The translations under genes and the position numbers were made by a program. From Physcomitrium patens (taxonomy: Eukaryota > Streptophyta > Bryopsida > Funariales > Funariaceae): a DNA stretch of 64,000 nucleotides. Below the pieces are notes generated by a model. That model did no database searches. It had not been told where the DNA came from and worked only from the letters and a program-made list of their open reading frames with translations. Below, in pieces: positions 10,888 to 23,500 of this stretch. Position 1 is the first letter of the stretch, and each line of letters starts with the position of its first letter. The stretch spans positions 5,180,444 through 5,244,443 of the forward strand of contig NC_037258.1 of the NCBI RefSeq assembly GCF_000002425.4, read 5' to 3'.

Positions 10888-11925
10888 GATGGTATAAATC
10901 CTAGCCTGATTCCTTGAGTTAGGTTAATTAAGACCAAAATGATAAGGATTAGAAATTAGAATAGTAATTTGATTAGTTTTAATAATTTAGAGGTTATTAG
11001 TCATTACTATAAGGATTGATTGTGAGCCTATGAGTTCACCTACAACCATCTCATATGATTTAGAGTAAATTAGAATTAGAACTTTCTAAAAGATTTAGTG
11101 AAATTTAGCAATGACGGTTTTGAAGCTTTTTCTTTAACTTCAACAAATCTAACTAGTAAAGTAGTTTTTTTTAATTAATAGAGGCTTTTAAATGTGATGG
11201 CAGCATTGGATTCACTTCATGGAATAAAGAAAACAAGACCAACACCTTCTCCTCCAACATACAAGTAGAGCACTAAAATTTTTATTTTTGAAGAATTTTA
11301 CAATAATTGCTAAAATCTTTTGAGGTAAAAAATTTGATAAAAATTTCAAATTAACATAGATAGAGGCATAAGAGTAGTCAATTTTAGCTTAAAAAGGTGT
11401 TTTGAATACAATGGTGAAGTTAGATTTATTAAAAATTGTTTTTTTACTACTTAAAATAGCCATCAATCTTCATAATAAAATTAACTTTTGGATGAATGAA
11501 GGCCATAGATTTAGATTAGAGATCTTAGAAATCAAGGATGGAGATGCAACCACCCTTCTAAGAGCCTCCACTCAATTTTGTAAGAGAGGCTTGGTTTTCC
11601 AAGCCCTCTCTCTCTCTTCTTTTGGTGAAGGACTAAGCCATGCCAAAATTTTGCCAAAAATCCTAATCTTAATTTTATTTAGATTGTTAAATCTCATTGT
11701 GAACTTGTGGACAAGTGTACATAGATTTTTAGTTATGAATGATAATAATTAGATTTTAAAACCTACTTCATTGTGGTAGATAGCTCCCTTGGCCTCTCAA
11801 GTACTCTAAGGATTTTAAGAGCCTCGGATTTCTCCTAATCAGTCAGTCAATTTTTTTTTTCAATGTAAAATTCCTTCTGGTTGTAGCTTTTGTTATAAGC
11901 TTTTTAATAAATTAAGACTCGCTCA
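10888..11925. other. AT-rich intergenic sequence, no gene recognised
   Basis: Decayed sequence. An open stretch around 11,402-11,752 (plus) has no recognisable domain and low-complexity, Leu/Ile-rich composition; I treat it as chance. Confidence 0.6.
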
Positions 11926-11929
11926 ATTT

Positions 11930-12345
11930 GGAGCTGAATTGAATTTTTGGTGAAATTTTGACTACAAGGGAGTTGATTGCCTTTGTAGTTTGGATTAATC
12001 AAGTTTGGGAAGACATTTCTTAGTGCCTTATAATTGGATTCAATTGAAATTTTAGAAACATTGAGCTTTATAAGCTAAGCTTTAAAAAGCACAAGTTTTT
12101 CTCGATTTGAAGACGATTTGGATTTTTAGTGAATTTCTAAGTGAAGGGGGTTGGTCACCACAGTAGTTTGAATCACTTAACTTCAAAGGAACAATTCTCA
12201 CAATTGAATCATTAAATTACAACAAGATTTATTAAAATAAGAGTATCTTTAAGTTAACCTTGCAACAAAATAAGAATCATATAATGTAAAGCTAATTACA
12301 ATTTTTGGTAGATTTTGGAGTAGAAAGGAGTCACTACCTTCAATC
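11930..12345 (+). repeat. Degenerate ~180-bp tandem repeat, block 1
   Basis: A motif AATTTTTGGTGAATTTT followed ~15 bp later by AAGGGAGT-like sequence recurs at about 11,941, 12,121 and 12,301, spaced 180 bp. The intervening sequence is strongly diverged. The reverse-complement motif recurs at the same spacing at 17,711-18,251. Confidence 0.6.
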
Positions 12346-12439
12346 CTTGGATGCTATCAAGGTACCTTCACTTTTATCTCTCTTATTTTATTTTTATTTC
12401 CATCTTCACAATGACTCGTAATCTCCATATTTTGAATTT

Positions 12440-12665
12440 TGGCTAATAAATTTTAAGTTTTAAGTTTTAACCTTTAATATTGTCACTTTAACTTTTAACT
12501 TTAATTTTTAATTTTTAACTTAAACTTTAAATTTAATTTTTAAATTTATTTTTTAAAATTTAACTTTTATCTTAAAATTTTTATTTTAACTTTTGAATTT
12601 AGTTTTTAAATTTTAAATTTAACTTTTAATTTTTAATTTTAACTTAAACTTAAGTTTTTATTCTT
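12440..12665. repeat. Low-complexity TTTTAA-rich tract
   Basis: Over 200 bp composed of TTTTAAC, TTTTAAT and AAATTT words with almost no G. It looks like an old slipped simple repeat. Confidence 0.75.
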
Positions 12666-13009
12666 ATTGTGAATTAATAGTAATAACTTAATTATTATTA
12701 TTATTTTTTTATCATTTTTTTATAGTAAATTTTATTTAATATTTTAATTTAATATTAATAACCATCACTTGAAAGGCATTAATTTTAATTGAACTACAAA
12801 CACTCGCATTTAAATTAACTCAACAATTTCACAATTGGAAGTTCTTCCATTCTACCTCTTGAGCTTGTTGTGTAGTACTAATTCCATAGAATGGTAGATT
12901 TTAGGCTCACAAAGAGTATGAAGTTCATGTTTGTCATATGTTATAAAAACTTAGAAATGCAAGATTATATATTAAATTAGAAAAGTATGTATTCCACAAT
13001 ACTCAAATT
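12666..13009. other. AT-rich spacer, nothing recognised
   Basis: No open frame with domain similarity and no clear repeat partner found by eye. Confidence 0.5.
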
Positions 13010-16000
13010 GACTTCTTAAGATACATCATTTTCAACAAATAACTAATGATGGATCCAAAGAATTTCTTGAATATTATTAATTAGAATATTCTAAGAATAG
13101 TAAAAGATATATAATGCTTTTTAGGCTCTCCTAATTACTATCAAATTTTCATCAAGAATTTTTCTAAAGTTGCCTTCTACTTATATGTTTGACTTGTAAA
13201 GACAAACTTGAGGAGAATAAAGAAGCCAAAACATTATTTGATGCTTTAAAAAAGTAATTTATTTCTACATCAATCTTATATTGTGTTGACTTCCAAAAGG
13301 TATTTTTTCATAGAAACAATTGCATTAGACTTTTCTTTAGATGCAATATTGTCCCAAATAAGTGCAGATAACAAACTCCATTAAGTAGCTTTCTATTCCA
13401 AAAAAATTTCAGCAGCTAAGATTAATTATAAGATTCATGACAAAGAATTCTTTGTAATCATGGATTCATTTTAAGAATAGCATCATTATCTAAAAGGAGC
13501 CTCAAGTCTAATCATTGTGTATATATATTACAAGAATCTCAAGTACTTCTTGTCGGCACATATTTTAAATCATTGTCAAGTTCATTAGAGCATGTTTTTA
13601 TTGAGATTTGATTTTAAGATAACTTATCGACTTGAAAAACAACAAAGTTTGTTGAATGTCCTTTCTAGATGTCTTTATCTTATATCAAAAGAAAAAGATG
13701 TAACTTTTGATCAATAAAGAACAATTCTCTAGAAGCTACAACATTTTCACCTTTGAGCAATAAAATCAACATTGAGTGTTGATTCAATCCTTGTCAAGAA
13801 AATTTAATCAAGTATGTCCTTTGATCTTCTTATCTATGATATCAAGAATAATTCTTTTAAATCTCATGATACTTTCAAGTTCAAGTTCAAAAACAACCTA
13901 CTTTATTTTGAAGGACAATTATACATTCTAAAAGACAAGGCACAATTACATATTCTTCAAGCTTGTCATAACTTTCTAGCAACCAAATTTTTTGGATAAA
14001 ATAAGACTTTGGAGCTTATTTCAAGCGATTTTTGGTGGCTTCAAATGTAAAAGGTAGTTAAAGACTTTGTACAATCATATAATATTTTTTTAAGATCCAA
14101 AATTCCTCGTCGTCAATCTTATGGACTTCTTTAGCCATTACTTATTTTTGAACAACCATGGTCTTCTATTTCTATGGATTTTATTATGAATCTCAAGTTT
14201 GTATGATTCTATATGTGTGATAATAGATCATTTTACTAAGATGGCATATTTTATATTATGCTCAAAATCCATCATATGTACAAAAATGGCTAATTTTTTT
14301 CTTGAAAACATCAATTGCTATTATGGATTATTGTGAGTCCCACAAATTGATCTTAATTAGTGGATTAGTTAAAAATATAGTTTTAAGTCATTTATTTATA
14401 CAAATATTAAGAATAGAGAGTTTTTTTTTTTTTTTTTGAATATTCGAGTATTTATTAGTTGTAAAAGTGTTATTAGAAGAAAATTTATAAAAATGGAATC
14501 TTAGTAAGTCTTGGAGGTAATTATCTTAGTTAGTTTAGTATTTTTCTTATTGTTAAGTATTAAGAGTTAGTTATTGAAACCAATATCTTCATTGGCTCCT
14601 ATCTACATGTAATACTTATAAAACCCTATCAATGATTAGTTAATAGTGAGAAGAAGCATGAAAAAGAGCGTCATGTCTTTTTAGTTAATTATATAAAAAA
14701 TAGAATTTTTAGTGGATTTAAATTGATTTTATTACTATAAAAAATCACCAAGATAGGAAAATACAGCCTCATATGGATATCAATATTATAGAAAAATTAT
14801 AGGATTTTTTAGAATTTATTTAGAATTTATTTAGAATTTTTTATGAATTTTTAGAAAAATTTTAAGACTTTGGTAAAATTGAGTTTTATCACCTTGAGAG
14901 CCATTATGAAGAAATGAAGCAAGATTTGAGGACTATGCAAGGTTTTTAGGCTTATTGGGTGTTTTTGAATACCATGGTGAAGTCAAAAATGCAAAAAAAG
15001 TAGTTTTACTAGTAGAAAATAGGAGGATCAAGAGCTAGTGTAGTCCTTGTAGGAAGAGAGGTGCATAATTTCCATATGGGTTGTAGCACCTTGGGTATAG
15101 GTAGGAAGATAAGTCTAAGGCCTCAAGGCCTCTTGAGAGGAGAATATACACTACTTGTGAGCCTTGGTGAGGCTCGAACTCCTGATTTCGTAAGCAAGTT
15201 ACCCTTGAGATAAAAATTATTTACTTAACTTTTCTATTATTTACATTCTATCTTTAATCTATCATAACTTACTCATAGTAACTTAGAATTACATGATTTT
15301 TATGTTATTGAAAAGATAAAAAAATTATCTATCTAAAAATTTATTTTTTATTTTTTAATTTTACTTTTTACTAGATAAAAATCTAATGAAAGGACTATGA
15401 CATCATTTTGGATGTTGTGATTATTTGATTTCATCTCTTTTACTTGTATTGTGGTTGTTCTTTCTTGGTCTTTTGCCAATTGCTTACTTCACTTCACACT
15501 ACTAATTACAAGTAACTCTTAATTGAGGCCATCTTGTAATTGAGGCTGAGGAGTAAAATATACACTTACAATTATCAAAGGATATTATATCAAATATAAG
15601 GACTTAATTTATATCAAGATTTTAAAGAATCTTTTTTAAGATTTTAAAGGTGGATATAAAGCTTTCTTTAGCTTTTTATCTTCAAACTAATGAGTAAATA
15701 AAATGGATTAATCAAGTTCTAGAGCAGTATTTGAGGTGTACCATCAATTATCATCAAGATGATTAGACAACTCTTACACTATTGGCAGAGTTTACATATA
15801 AGAATTCAATACTCTCTTTAACTCAATAAATACTTTTTTTTGTCAATTATGGTTATGATCCACAACTTGATACCTTTGACTTTTTAAAAGTTAATAATCT
15901 TGTGGCAAAAGATTTGACAAATCATTTGTTAGAGTTACATGCAATAATAAAGGCATAGTTAAAAGAAGCTTAAGATTGACAAAAGATCAATGTAGATGCC

Positions 16001-16120
16001 TATTGCAAAAAACAACTACAACTCAATGTGGATAATTAAGTATATTTACTCCATTTTAATAACAAGACTACTTGTCCTTGTGATAAATGAGACTATTGTA
16101 GACTTGGACCTTTTCCTATT
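13010..16120 (+). pseudogene. Decayed chromovirus-type gypsy pol (RNase H and integrase), split by a solo LTR
   Basis: Conceptual translation with many stops and frame changes still shows gypsy pol in order. RNase H lies at about 13,330-13,700 (LDASxxAIGAVLSQ-like region, HPIAFYSKKF-like about 13,380, then LLRFDFKITYR near 13,600). The integrase zinc domain and the motif around LRSKIPRRQSYGLLQP are at about 13,900-14,170, with SISMDFI near 14,167. The integrase C-terminal part resumes at 15,600 (LNQVLEQYLRC-like, about 15,705) and runs to about 16,110. The gap is exactly the LTR at 14,332-15,570. The parallel sequence at 39,254-40,860 is uninterrupted and guides this reading. RT and gag are not recognisable upstream. 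Confidence 0.75.
14332..15570. mobile_element. Solo LTR inserted in gypsy integrase, with 5-bp target duplication
   Basis: 1,239 bp, starting TGTGAGTCCCACA and ending CTTACA, flanked by ATTAT on both sides (14,327-14,331 and 15,571-15,575). The host integrase relic is colinear across the join. Most of it (from about 14,480) matches the dispersed copy at about 49,590-50,694. A run of about 18 T lies near 14,420. No internal element remains, as expected after LTR-LTR recombination. Confidence 0.85.
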
Positions 16121-16242
16121 TGTGAACAAGTCAATTTTTTTTATAAATAAGAAAAGGTCCAAGCTTATAATAATAGGTTATTTGAAAGTATTAAATAAAA
16201 AATATTATAAAATAAATTAGTAAAAAAATATTATACAAGATC

Positions 16243-16284
16243 AAAAAACTAATATATATATATATATATATATATTAGTTTTTT
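16243..16284. repeat. 42-bp palindrome with (TA)n core
   Basis: AAAAAACTAA, a TA run, then TTAGTTTTTT: a perfect inverted repeat able to extrude a hairpin. Confidence 0.85.
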
Positions 16285-16498
16285 TCAAAAAATAATTAAA
16301 TAAGATGTAAAATTTTATAATTAGATTTTATATAAATAAATAAAATATACTTAAAAAATGATAATAAAGAAGATTAGACTTACAATGAAGAGATATACAT
16401 TAATATACTTTTTGAAAATGATCTTAATACTTATAATAGGAAAAAGTGATAAAATACTCTTATATTTTATAGAATGTAGTTTTCATTATAAATAAAAA

Positions 16499-16499
<1 letters not shown>

Positions 16500-16533
<34 letters not shown>
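16500..16533. repeat. (ATT)n microsatellite
   Basis: About eleven uninterrupted trinucleotide repeats. Confidence 0.9.
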
Positions 16534-16534
<1 letters not shown>

Positions 16535-17489
16535 TTTGAATTAGGATATCTTAGAAATAAAATTAAAAAAAAAAGTAAAATTATAAATGAAAGGTATTTG
16601 GAAGATTCTTACATTAGAAATTAACATGTGATAATTATAATAAAACATCTTAGAGGAAACTTTATTACTTATCATTTACTTATTTCATTAGATTTTGTAT
16701 AATAAAAGAATTTTATAAAGGTTTAAGTGATTTATAAAAAAATATTTTTTATAAGCAAAGTCAATCAAAAATAGTTTTAAAAACAAATACTATATATAAT
16801 ATTCAAGCCAAAAAAGATAATTAAGCATTTGTAATATTAATCATTTTTTTAATCAAATATTTTGATGCTTTAAAAATTATTTTGTATTTTAACTATCTAC
16901 TTAACTATACTTAATCATTATAAAAATAAATAACTAAATTTAATTTTATGCCTTGGTTCTTATCAATTTAAATTACATATCAATTATTCATGCTTCTTAA
17001 GACTATACATTAATAATATGATACCTTTGCACATTGTGAGTGGTTTTTTTTTTCTTCTCTCACTTAGATTCAATTTGATTCAATTGCAACTTAGATAAAA
17101 ATTCAATATTAATAAATGTAGGCACATAAACCATAAAATAAAAAAATAAAAAATAAAAAATAAAAATAAGTAAATAATATAATAATCATAGTTAATCCAA
17201 CCAAACACAATAAATCAAGTATATAATTTTTATGATTTCTTAAAAGTTATAGTCTAATTAGTTAGTTTCCTTCTAAAGTTTATTTGATCAAGCTTAAATT
17301 CTAAAAATTCTAAATAAAAATAAAATAAAATAAAATAAAATAATTTAGAATTAATAACTAAAAGTTGAGTGAAGAATTTAAAATAATCATAATAAAAATT
17401 TGAAGATAAAAAATAAAAGTTATAAACTAAGATTAAAAATAAAAGGTGAAAATAAAAAGATAAGGTTATTTTTTTCTTTTTTATTTTAA

Positions 17490-17491
<2 letters not shown>

Positions 17492-17530
<39 letters not shown>
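17492..17530. repeat. (TA)n microsatellite
   Basis: About nineteen TA dinucleotides without interruption. Confidence 0.9.
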
Positions 17531-17534
<4 letters not shown>

Positions 17535-17684
17535 AAATAAGAGAAAATTTCTTAATAATTATTAATTAATATTAATTAATAATAATAAGATGAGTAAGAA
17601 CTAATATAGCAGATTAGGTGCTAAAAGAATGTGATTAGAAGATGATTAGAGAAGAAAAAATAACAGACCTTGAGTATGTCAAGT

Positions 17685-18290
17685 TAGAGACAGCCACCCT
17701 TTGCCACTCAAAAATTCACCAAAAATTCCCTGAGACTCTCATGCATGTGAATTTTAGTGTCATTTAGGTTAACTTTACCATGCTCCTACCTCTTCATATC
17801 TTGTGGCAATCCGATCCGAAATGCTTGAGATATGGTTTTTTCTAAGTAGAGCCATCTAGACTGCCTTAGCAATAGACTCCCTTCTATTTAAAAATTCACT
17901 TGGAATTAATTAATGATTCAAAGTTAATAACTATAATTTTTTTCTAAAACAAAAATTAGTAAGGCTTATTTTTTAAAATAATATTTGATAACAACATTAA
18001 TAGGTATTAAGCTACGTTTTTCCAAAAAGAATTGTTCTAAATTACCATGCAACAGATCCATCTTCACTTCAAAAATCATCAAAAAATTATTTTAATTTGG
18101 AAGTTGGTGATTCAAATTTTTAAATAAAATTGACTTTAAATTGCATTCATAATAGAAAATCACCTTAAATTTGAGTTAGAAGTTACCAAGTTACAAGTTT
18201 TGAAGTTGATACTCCTATGCTGCCAAGGGCTATAGCTCCAATGTCACTCAGAAATTCGCCAAAAATCCATTCAAGCTTTAAATTACTTGT
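17685..18290 (-). repeat. Degenerate ~180-bp tandem repeat, block 2 (opposite orientation)
   Basis: The motif AAAATTCACCAAAAATTC or a decayed form, preceded by CTCCCTT/CCAT and CACTC-like bases, recurs at about 17,711, 17,891, 18,071 and 18,251, exactly 180 bp apart. It is the reverse complement of the motif in block 1 (11,941-12,301), which has the same spacing. Weaker hints continue past 18,400. Confidence 0.65.
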
Positions 18291-18299
18291 GGCTTATAT

Positions 18300-19531
18300 C
18301 ATTAAAAATTTGGTAATTAGAAGAAGATGAGTACCAAGTATGGCTCAAAGCATAAAAAATTGAGTGATTGATAGGAAAAAAATACTAACGTATTGACAAG
18401 GTGGGAGAAGATTCTTTCAATTAAAAACTTAGAAATAATTTGGCAGGGCTTTGCTTTACAAAAAAGGAGAAGAAAGAGAGGGAGTTCAGCCACCCAAGCC
18501 CTCTTAATCAAGTCGGAGTTGGTCCAAAGATGGTGGCCACATCTCCACCATCCAAATCAAAAAATCTCTAACCAAGATCAATGGTCTATAATCACTTTAA
18601 GCTTAAATTCGATTTTAAGGTTGGAAATACCTATAATTCAAAAAATAACACTTTTTTGGCAAAACTAACACCACCATTGTTTCTAAAACAAATTTTTATC
18701 CATTTTCTATTTACAAGTCCAAATCCGAATTTTAAATCATAAAAACCAATTAATTTTCTAATTTAGTTATAAGTTTTAATTATAATTCTAATTTTAATCA
18801 GTCTACTTGGAGATCAATAAGGATTCTTGCTGTCTAAGCTATCATGATCACCATTCTTCAATTTAAACTCTTTAAAACATGAACATTTAGCAAATCTAAG
18901 ATCTAATTATAATTTGGCCTTGAATTAATAAACTTATGATTTTTTTCTTTTTCTCTAATTTTCAACTCCAAATAGTGATTAAAATCACTAAGAGAGGAAT
19001 TCTACCACAACAATTAGCTCACCTCCATCTCTCACAAATTATCATTAATTTAACAATTAGACTTTATATTTTTAATTCATTTAAATTACAGCATGAAATT
19101 TAAGCTTAAAAAAATCTTAAAATTAAATAGGAAGATAAAGCAATTAGACTTAAAGAATTTTGTAACCATTTTCAAATTAAGAATTAGCCTTGGAATTAAA
19201 AACTAATATTGTGGATTAATTCAAGATATAATTTTTCAGACTTAAAAGAAAAATTCTACTAAAATTCTAATTTTAGTACTAAAAAAAATTTAAACTTGAT
19301 AAAAAAAGAAATCATAGACCTTCTAAATTTTCTATTTTAAGAATTTTTAACAATCACTCAATCTAATAATTAGAAGTATTTACCTAATTAACGACCTAAA
19401 AATATAAATAAATCATAATTAACTAAAAAAACTAATTTGGATCCATAAGTCAATCATATTAGTATTAAAATTAATAAAAATATGTTAAAAATTAAAAAAA
19501 GTGATTATAACTAACCATTGGAGCTATTAAT
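18300..19531. other. AT-rich spacer, no gene recognised
   Basis: An open stretch at 18,393-18,668 (plus) has no recognisable domain. A segment near 18,470-18,530 resembles sequence at 11,540-11,620 by eye, suggesting the two repeat blocks share longer diverged flanks. Confidence 0.5.
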
Positions 19532-19776
19532 TGTATTCACACATATTATTGCCAACTAAGATTGTACAAATAGTGAGTGGATTTAGAAACCAAATTCTTT
19601 GGAAACAAATATGTCACTTAAATATAACATCATTGGAAGTTACTTCTTTTATAATCAAGTTGAATGGCAACTTGAGACATATGTAAATACTAACCTTGAT
19701 CCCAATAATCAGAATAAGAAAAATCATAACTTTCATTTTGCACTCAAAATAGTAAAGTATATTATCTATTACAACA
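19532..19776 (+). repeat. 5' LTR of the copia element (start approximate)
   Basis: Begins near TGTATTCACACA and ends ACAACA; it matches about 24,215-24,462. Confidence 0.6.
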
Positions 19777-19789
19777 TAATATTAGAGCA
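19777..19789 (+). other. Degenerate copia primer-binding site
   Basis: TAATATTAGAGCA directly after the LTR resembles TGGTATCAGAGC, the site complementary to initiator tRNA-Met, with G-to-A and C-to-T changes. Confidence 0.6.
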
Positions 19790-19879
19790 TTGATTTAAAA
19801 TTGATCATTGATTAAACATATTACTTACTCTTCATCATTCATAAAAATATCACATACTATAAAAAATTATCAAACAATA

Positions 19880-22800
19880 TGAATAGCTAGAAAATACTAT
19901 ATCTTATCCAAAAGATGATTGTTTGAAGTAATCTTACTAAGTGGTGCATTTAGAATTAGGAATGTTTCAATTAAAATAAATTAAGAGATAGTTCAATAAG
20001 ATGACTTAAAAGAGGAGTTTTCTCATGCCAAAGTTGATTAAGCTAGAAGGCACTTCTAACTTTGGCATATAGAAGAAAGAAACTACAACACAATTGATGG
20101 CCATAAGAGAGGAGGTTAAAGAGTCTAAGCTCATGTATTTAACGTTCAATGCATTCCCACTAAATTATGAAGGATTTATATAAGCCATAGTGGGATAAGA
20201 GTACTTATCAACCTTTGAGCATCTTTGCAACAAACTACTCTACAAAGAACAATTGTAAAGAAACCAACTTGAAAATCAAAACAAGAATTTAGTATTTTAG
20301 GACTATCAATATAATATAAGGCATATAAATTATAATTAAAATTCAACCTTTGCAATATCAAAATAATTTCAATAAAATCCAAAGTCAAAAGCATAATAAG
20401 AGTAATTCAAAAAGTACAAAAAAAAAAGATATTGATTTGATACAGCAATACATTCAAAAAAATTCTTTGAATATTCTATATATTTGGCATTTTTAAGAAT
20501 TTGGTATCAATAGAGATGATTATTGATAGAAGATGCATAATCATATTAACTTCTATAAAATTTTGGATTATAATACAAAGTAAGTCTACAAAGAACTTAG
20601 CGATAAAAATTTAATATTTTATTATTAAATTTATTTCCTTTTTATATCTAATGCATTATATATACCACCAATATTTAAAACAAAATTTTCCAAAGTACAT
20701 ACACTACAAATAATTGAAGCAAATCTCATCAAAGTATACTCTACAAATCTTTGGCACAAGAAGCTTAGACATGTTAATTTCAAAGCGCTTCATTGTCTAT
20801 CCACAAGAAATTTAGGTATGCCATACATTCTTGAAGTTTAGCCTTTTTAAAATGAATGAGCATAAGAAAAGCTATACAAAGCAGCCATAATAAAAGAAAG
20901 TTCAATGTAAGTAGAAACCAAAAATACATTGATTCATGTGGATATATGCAGCTTTTTTTTACAAGCCTCTCAAAGATGATCCCAATACTTCTTTACCTTC
21001 ATTAATGATTTCAGCAAGATGATCCAAATGTTCTTCCTAAAAACAAAAGGCATGGAATTTAAGAAATTCAAGAACTTTCAAACCTACAAATAAATGAATA
21101 ATAAATCAAGTTTTTTAGAATGGACACAAGATGCAAATTTATGTCTAGCAAATTCTTAACATTCTATGAACGAATAAGAATACAAAGGCAACTAACTCCT
21201 CTATACACCTTTGCACCAAAATGGAGTGGCTTAGAAGATGAATCATACCATCTTTGAATAAGGTCAAATAATGGCCATAGATATTCACGTACTTGTAGAT
21301 CTATAGCAAGAAGCAATCAATATTATAATATATCTAGTAAATATCAGCTCAATAAGATCAAAAAATGAAATACCTTTATTCTAGAAGTATATGGAAAGAA
21401 TGGTGGATCTCAACACTTGAAGATCTTTGGATGCTTAGCATACTTATATGTACATAAAGAGGAGAGAACTAAGATAGACTTATATAAAACCTTATATATA
21501 ATGGTAGGATATGATTCTACCTTTAAAACATACTTGTTCTACAACTTCACTAAGCAAAAAATTCTCATAACAAAAGATGTCAAGTTTAATGAATTAGAGA
21601 TGGCTTTTGCCAAATATTCAAGCTTGCCAATACTATTGATAAAAATCATAAGTTTTTTCTTAAGACACAATAATGACGCCAAAGAACCAATATAAACCTA
21701 ACTTTAATTGCACATCAATGTACTTATTGAAACAAAAGAATTAATATCCATAAATCACTTGATATCACAATCCATATGAAATGATAATTTTACTCTAATA
21801 CATCAAGTATTTATTCTTACAGAACTTGTAACTGCTGCTTAGCAATAAGACATCTAGTGCATCTACTCTCCAATACCAACTCCACATTCCACAAGAGTAA
21901 AAAGAACACCAATTATATACAAAGACTATATTTTTGCCATTATAGCAATGTCAAAATTGGAGAATTTTAAAGCTGCCAACTAACATCTAAAATAACATCA
22001 AGTGATGTTAAAAGTTTATTTTGTTTCAAATGAAATATGGATATTAAAAAAATTACTTGATGGTAAAATTTTGGTGATAATAAAGTGGGTATTTTGCACA
22101 AAGATCTCAGTTGACCAAAAAGCAAAAAACTCAAGACTTAGTTGGTGGCTCAAGGATTCTAATAATATCCAAGCATAGATTTTGATGAGATTTTTTTTTC
22201 GATAATTAAGTTAATAATAATATTAATAATAACAATCTTGATAATTTAAAAATCATGATAAATCAAACACATGGATATTAAGCAACGTACATAAATGATA
22301 ACATTATAGAAAAAATATTCATAATATAATCACAAGTCTTTATCAAACGAAGCTACAAAAATTTAATATATAGATTAAAAAATGCAATCTATAACCTTAA
22401 ATAATTTAATAGGACTTAGTAACTTGACATTAATAACTTCTTGTAAAATATTCACTTATAAAGAAGCAATAATAATTACAATATACATATCAAGTTTATT
22501 ATTATAAATTAATATGTCATTTTAATCTACTACATAGATAATATTATGTTTATAAGTGATACCACTAAAGAACTCCTCAGCCTCAAGAGCTCACTCTAAG
22601 AAAAATACCAAATATTGGCTCTCAGCACCCTCTTACTCTATATTAGATTATATTTTTAATATATCAATAATAATAGCTTTTTTATTAAAAATAGTATGCT
22701 AAGTAAATACTTAATAAGTATCATATGCAAGCATATAATCCTTATTATATATCAATGAAGAGCAATGTCAAGCTATAATTGCAAATAGATTCACTACCAA

Positions 22801-23500
22801 TAAATAAGCATAAATATCAAAGTCTAGTAGGTAGTTTAATTTTTTTCATTCATTCATATCTTAACATCTTGTATTCTATCTTGATAGTAAGTAGATTCAT
22901 GATTTTGCCACTTTTAACCTACATAAACACTGTAAAATTGGTCTTGTAATATATTAAAGGTATGGTAAATTACATTTCATTTATTTATTTATTTATTTTT
23001 TCTAACAATAACAATCTCAACCTATAAGCCTTTGCCAATTCAAATTGGACTCATGACTTAGATGCTTGCAAATTCATGTAAGAAATACTCCTCAAACTTA
23101 GAAAATGGTCAATATTATAGTCAAATAAATTCCAATTTATTGTGATAATGTCCACAATTAAAGCACAATATTCCTTGCTCATGGATTCAACAAAAAAAAA
23201 TCATCGGAACTAAGAATCTGTTACATAACTTAAACATCTTTTTGCACAATCCTACTTCTGTCTATTATGATAATTTGGGAGCAATAAATCTAGTTAAAAA
23301 TCTAGTTTTATACATGCATATAAAATATATTCAATTACAACATCATTTCATTAAGGAATAAAGTACAACTAGATACATTGTAGTAATTTTTACATCCACG
23401 GATTTGCAAAAGGCCAATATCTTTACAAAATCTATGAGAAGGGTAAAATTTGAATAGATGATAAGAAAAATAGGATTACAATCTTTAAGTTGCGAGAGAT
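19880..23500 (+). pseudogene. Decayed copia gag-pol
   Basis: Visible pieces in order: gag (about 20,100-20,290, KLMYLTFNAFPLNYEGF then TFEHLCNKLL), pre-integrase (about 20,750-20,830, LWHKKLRHVNFKALH), integrase core and C-terminal part (about 20,930-21,640, including MKIFGCLAYLYVHKEERTK at 21,417 and FVGYDS-like MVGYDST), the start of RT (about 22,080-22,150, KWVFCTKISVDQKAK), and RNase H (about 23,200-23,500, including YDNLGAINLVKN and the DLQKANIFTKSM tail). The RT core between 22,200 and 23,150 is not recognisable. Stops and frameshifts throughout mean no product. Confidence 0.75.

Larger units (their letters stand above)
16121..17680. other. AT-rich, simple-repeat-rich spacer
   Basis: Contains a 42-bp perfect palindrome with a TA core (16,243-16,284), (ATT)n at 16,500-16,533, (TAAAA)n at 17,314-17,343 and (TA)n at 17,492-17,530. 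No coding region recognised. Confidence 0.75.

Noticed and set aside
11402..11752. 116-residue plus-strand open frame
   Set aside because: No recognisable motif; biased composition in decayed repeat DNA.
15165..15225. tRNA-like stretch (minus strand, GAGTTCGAGCCTCACC resembling a B box)
   Set aside because: No acceptor stem or D-arm can be folded, and the same stretch recurs in the diverged LTR copy at about 50,280-50,330; it is LTR sequence.
17685..18290. CRISPR-like array because of evenly spaced motifs
   Set aside because: The repeats are degenerate, spacing is 180 bp and the context is eukaryotic; a satellite-type repeat fits better.
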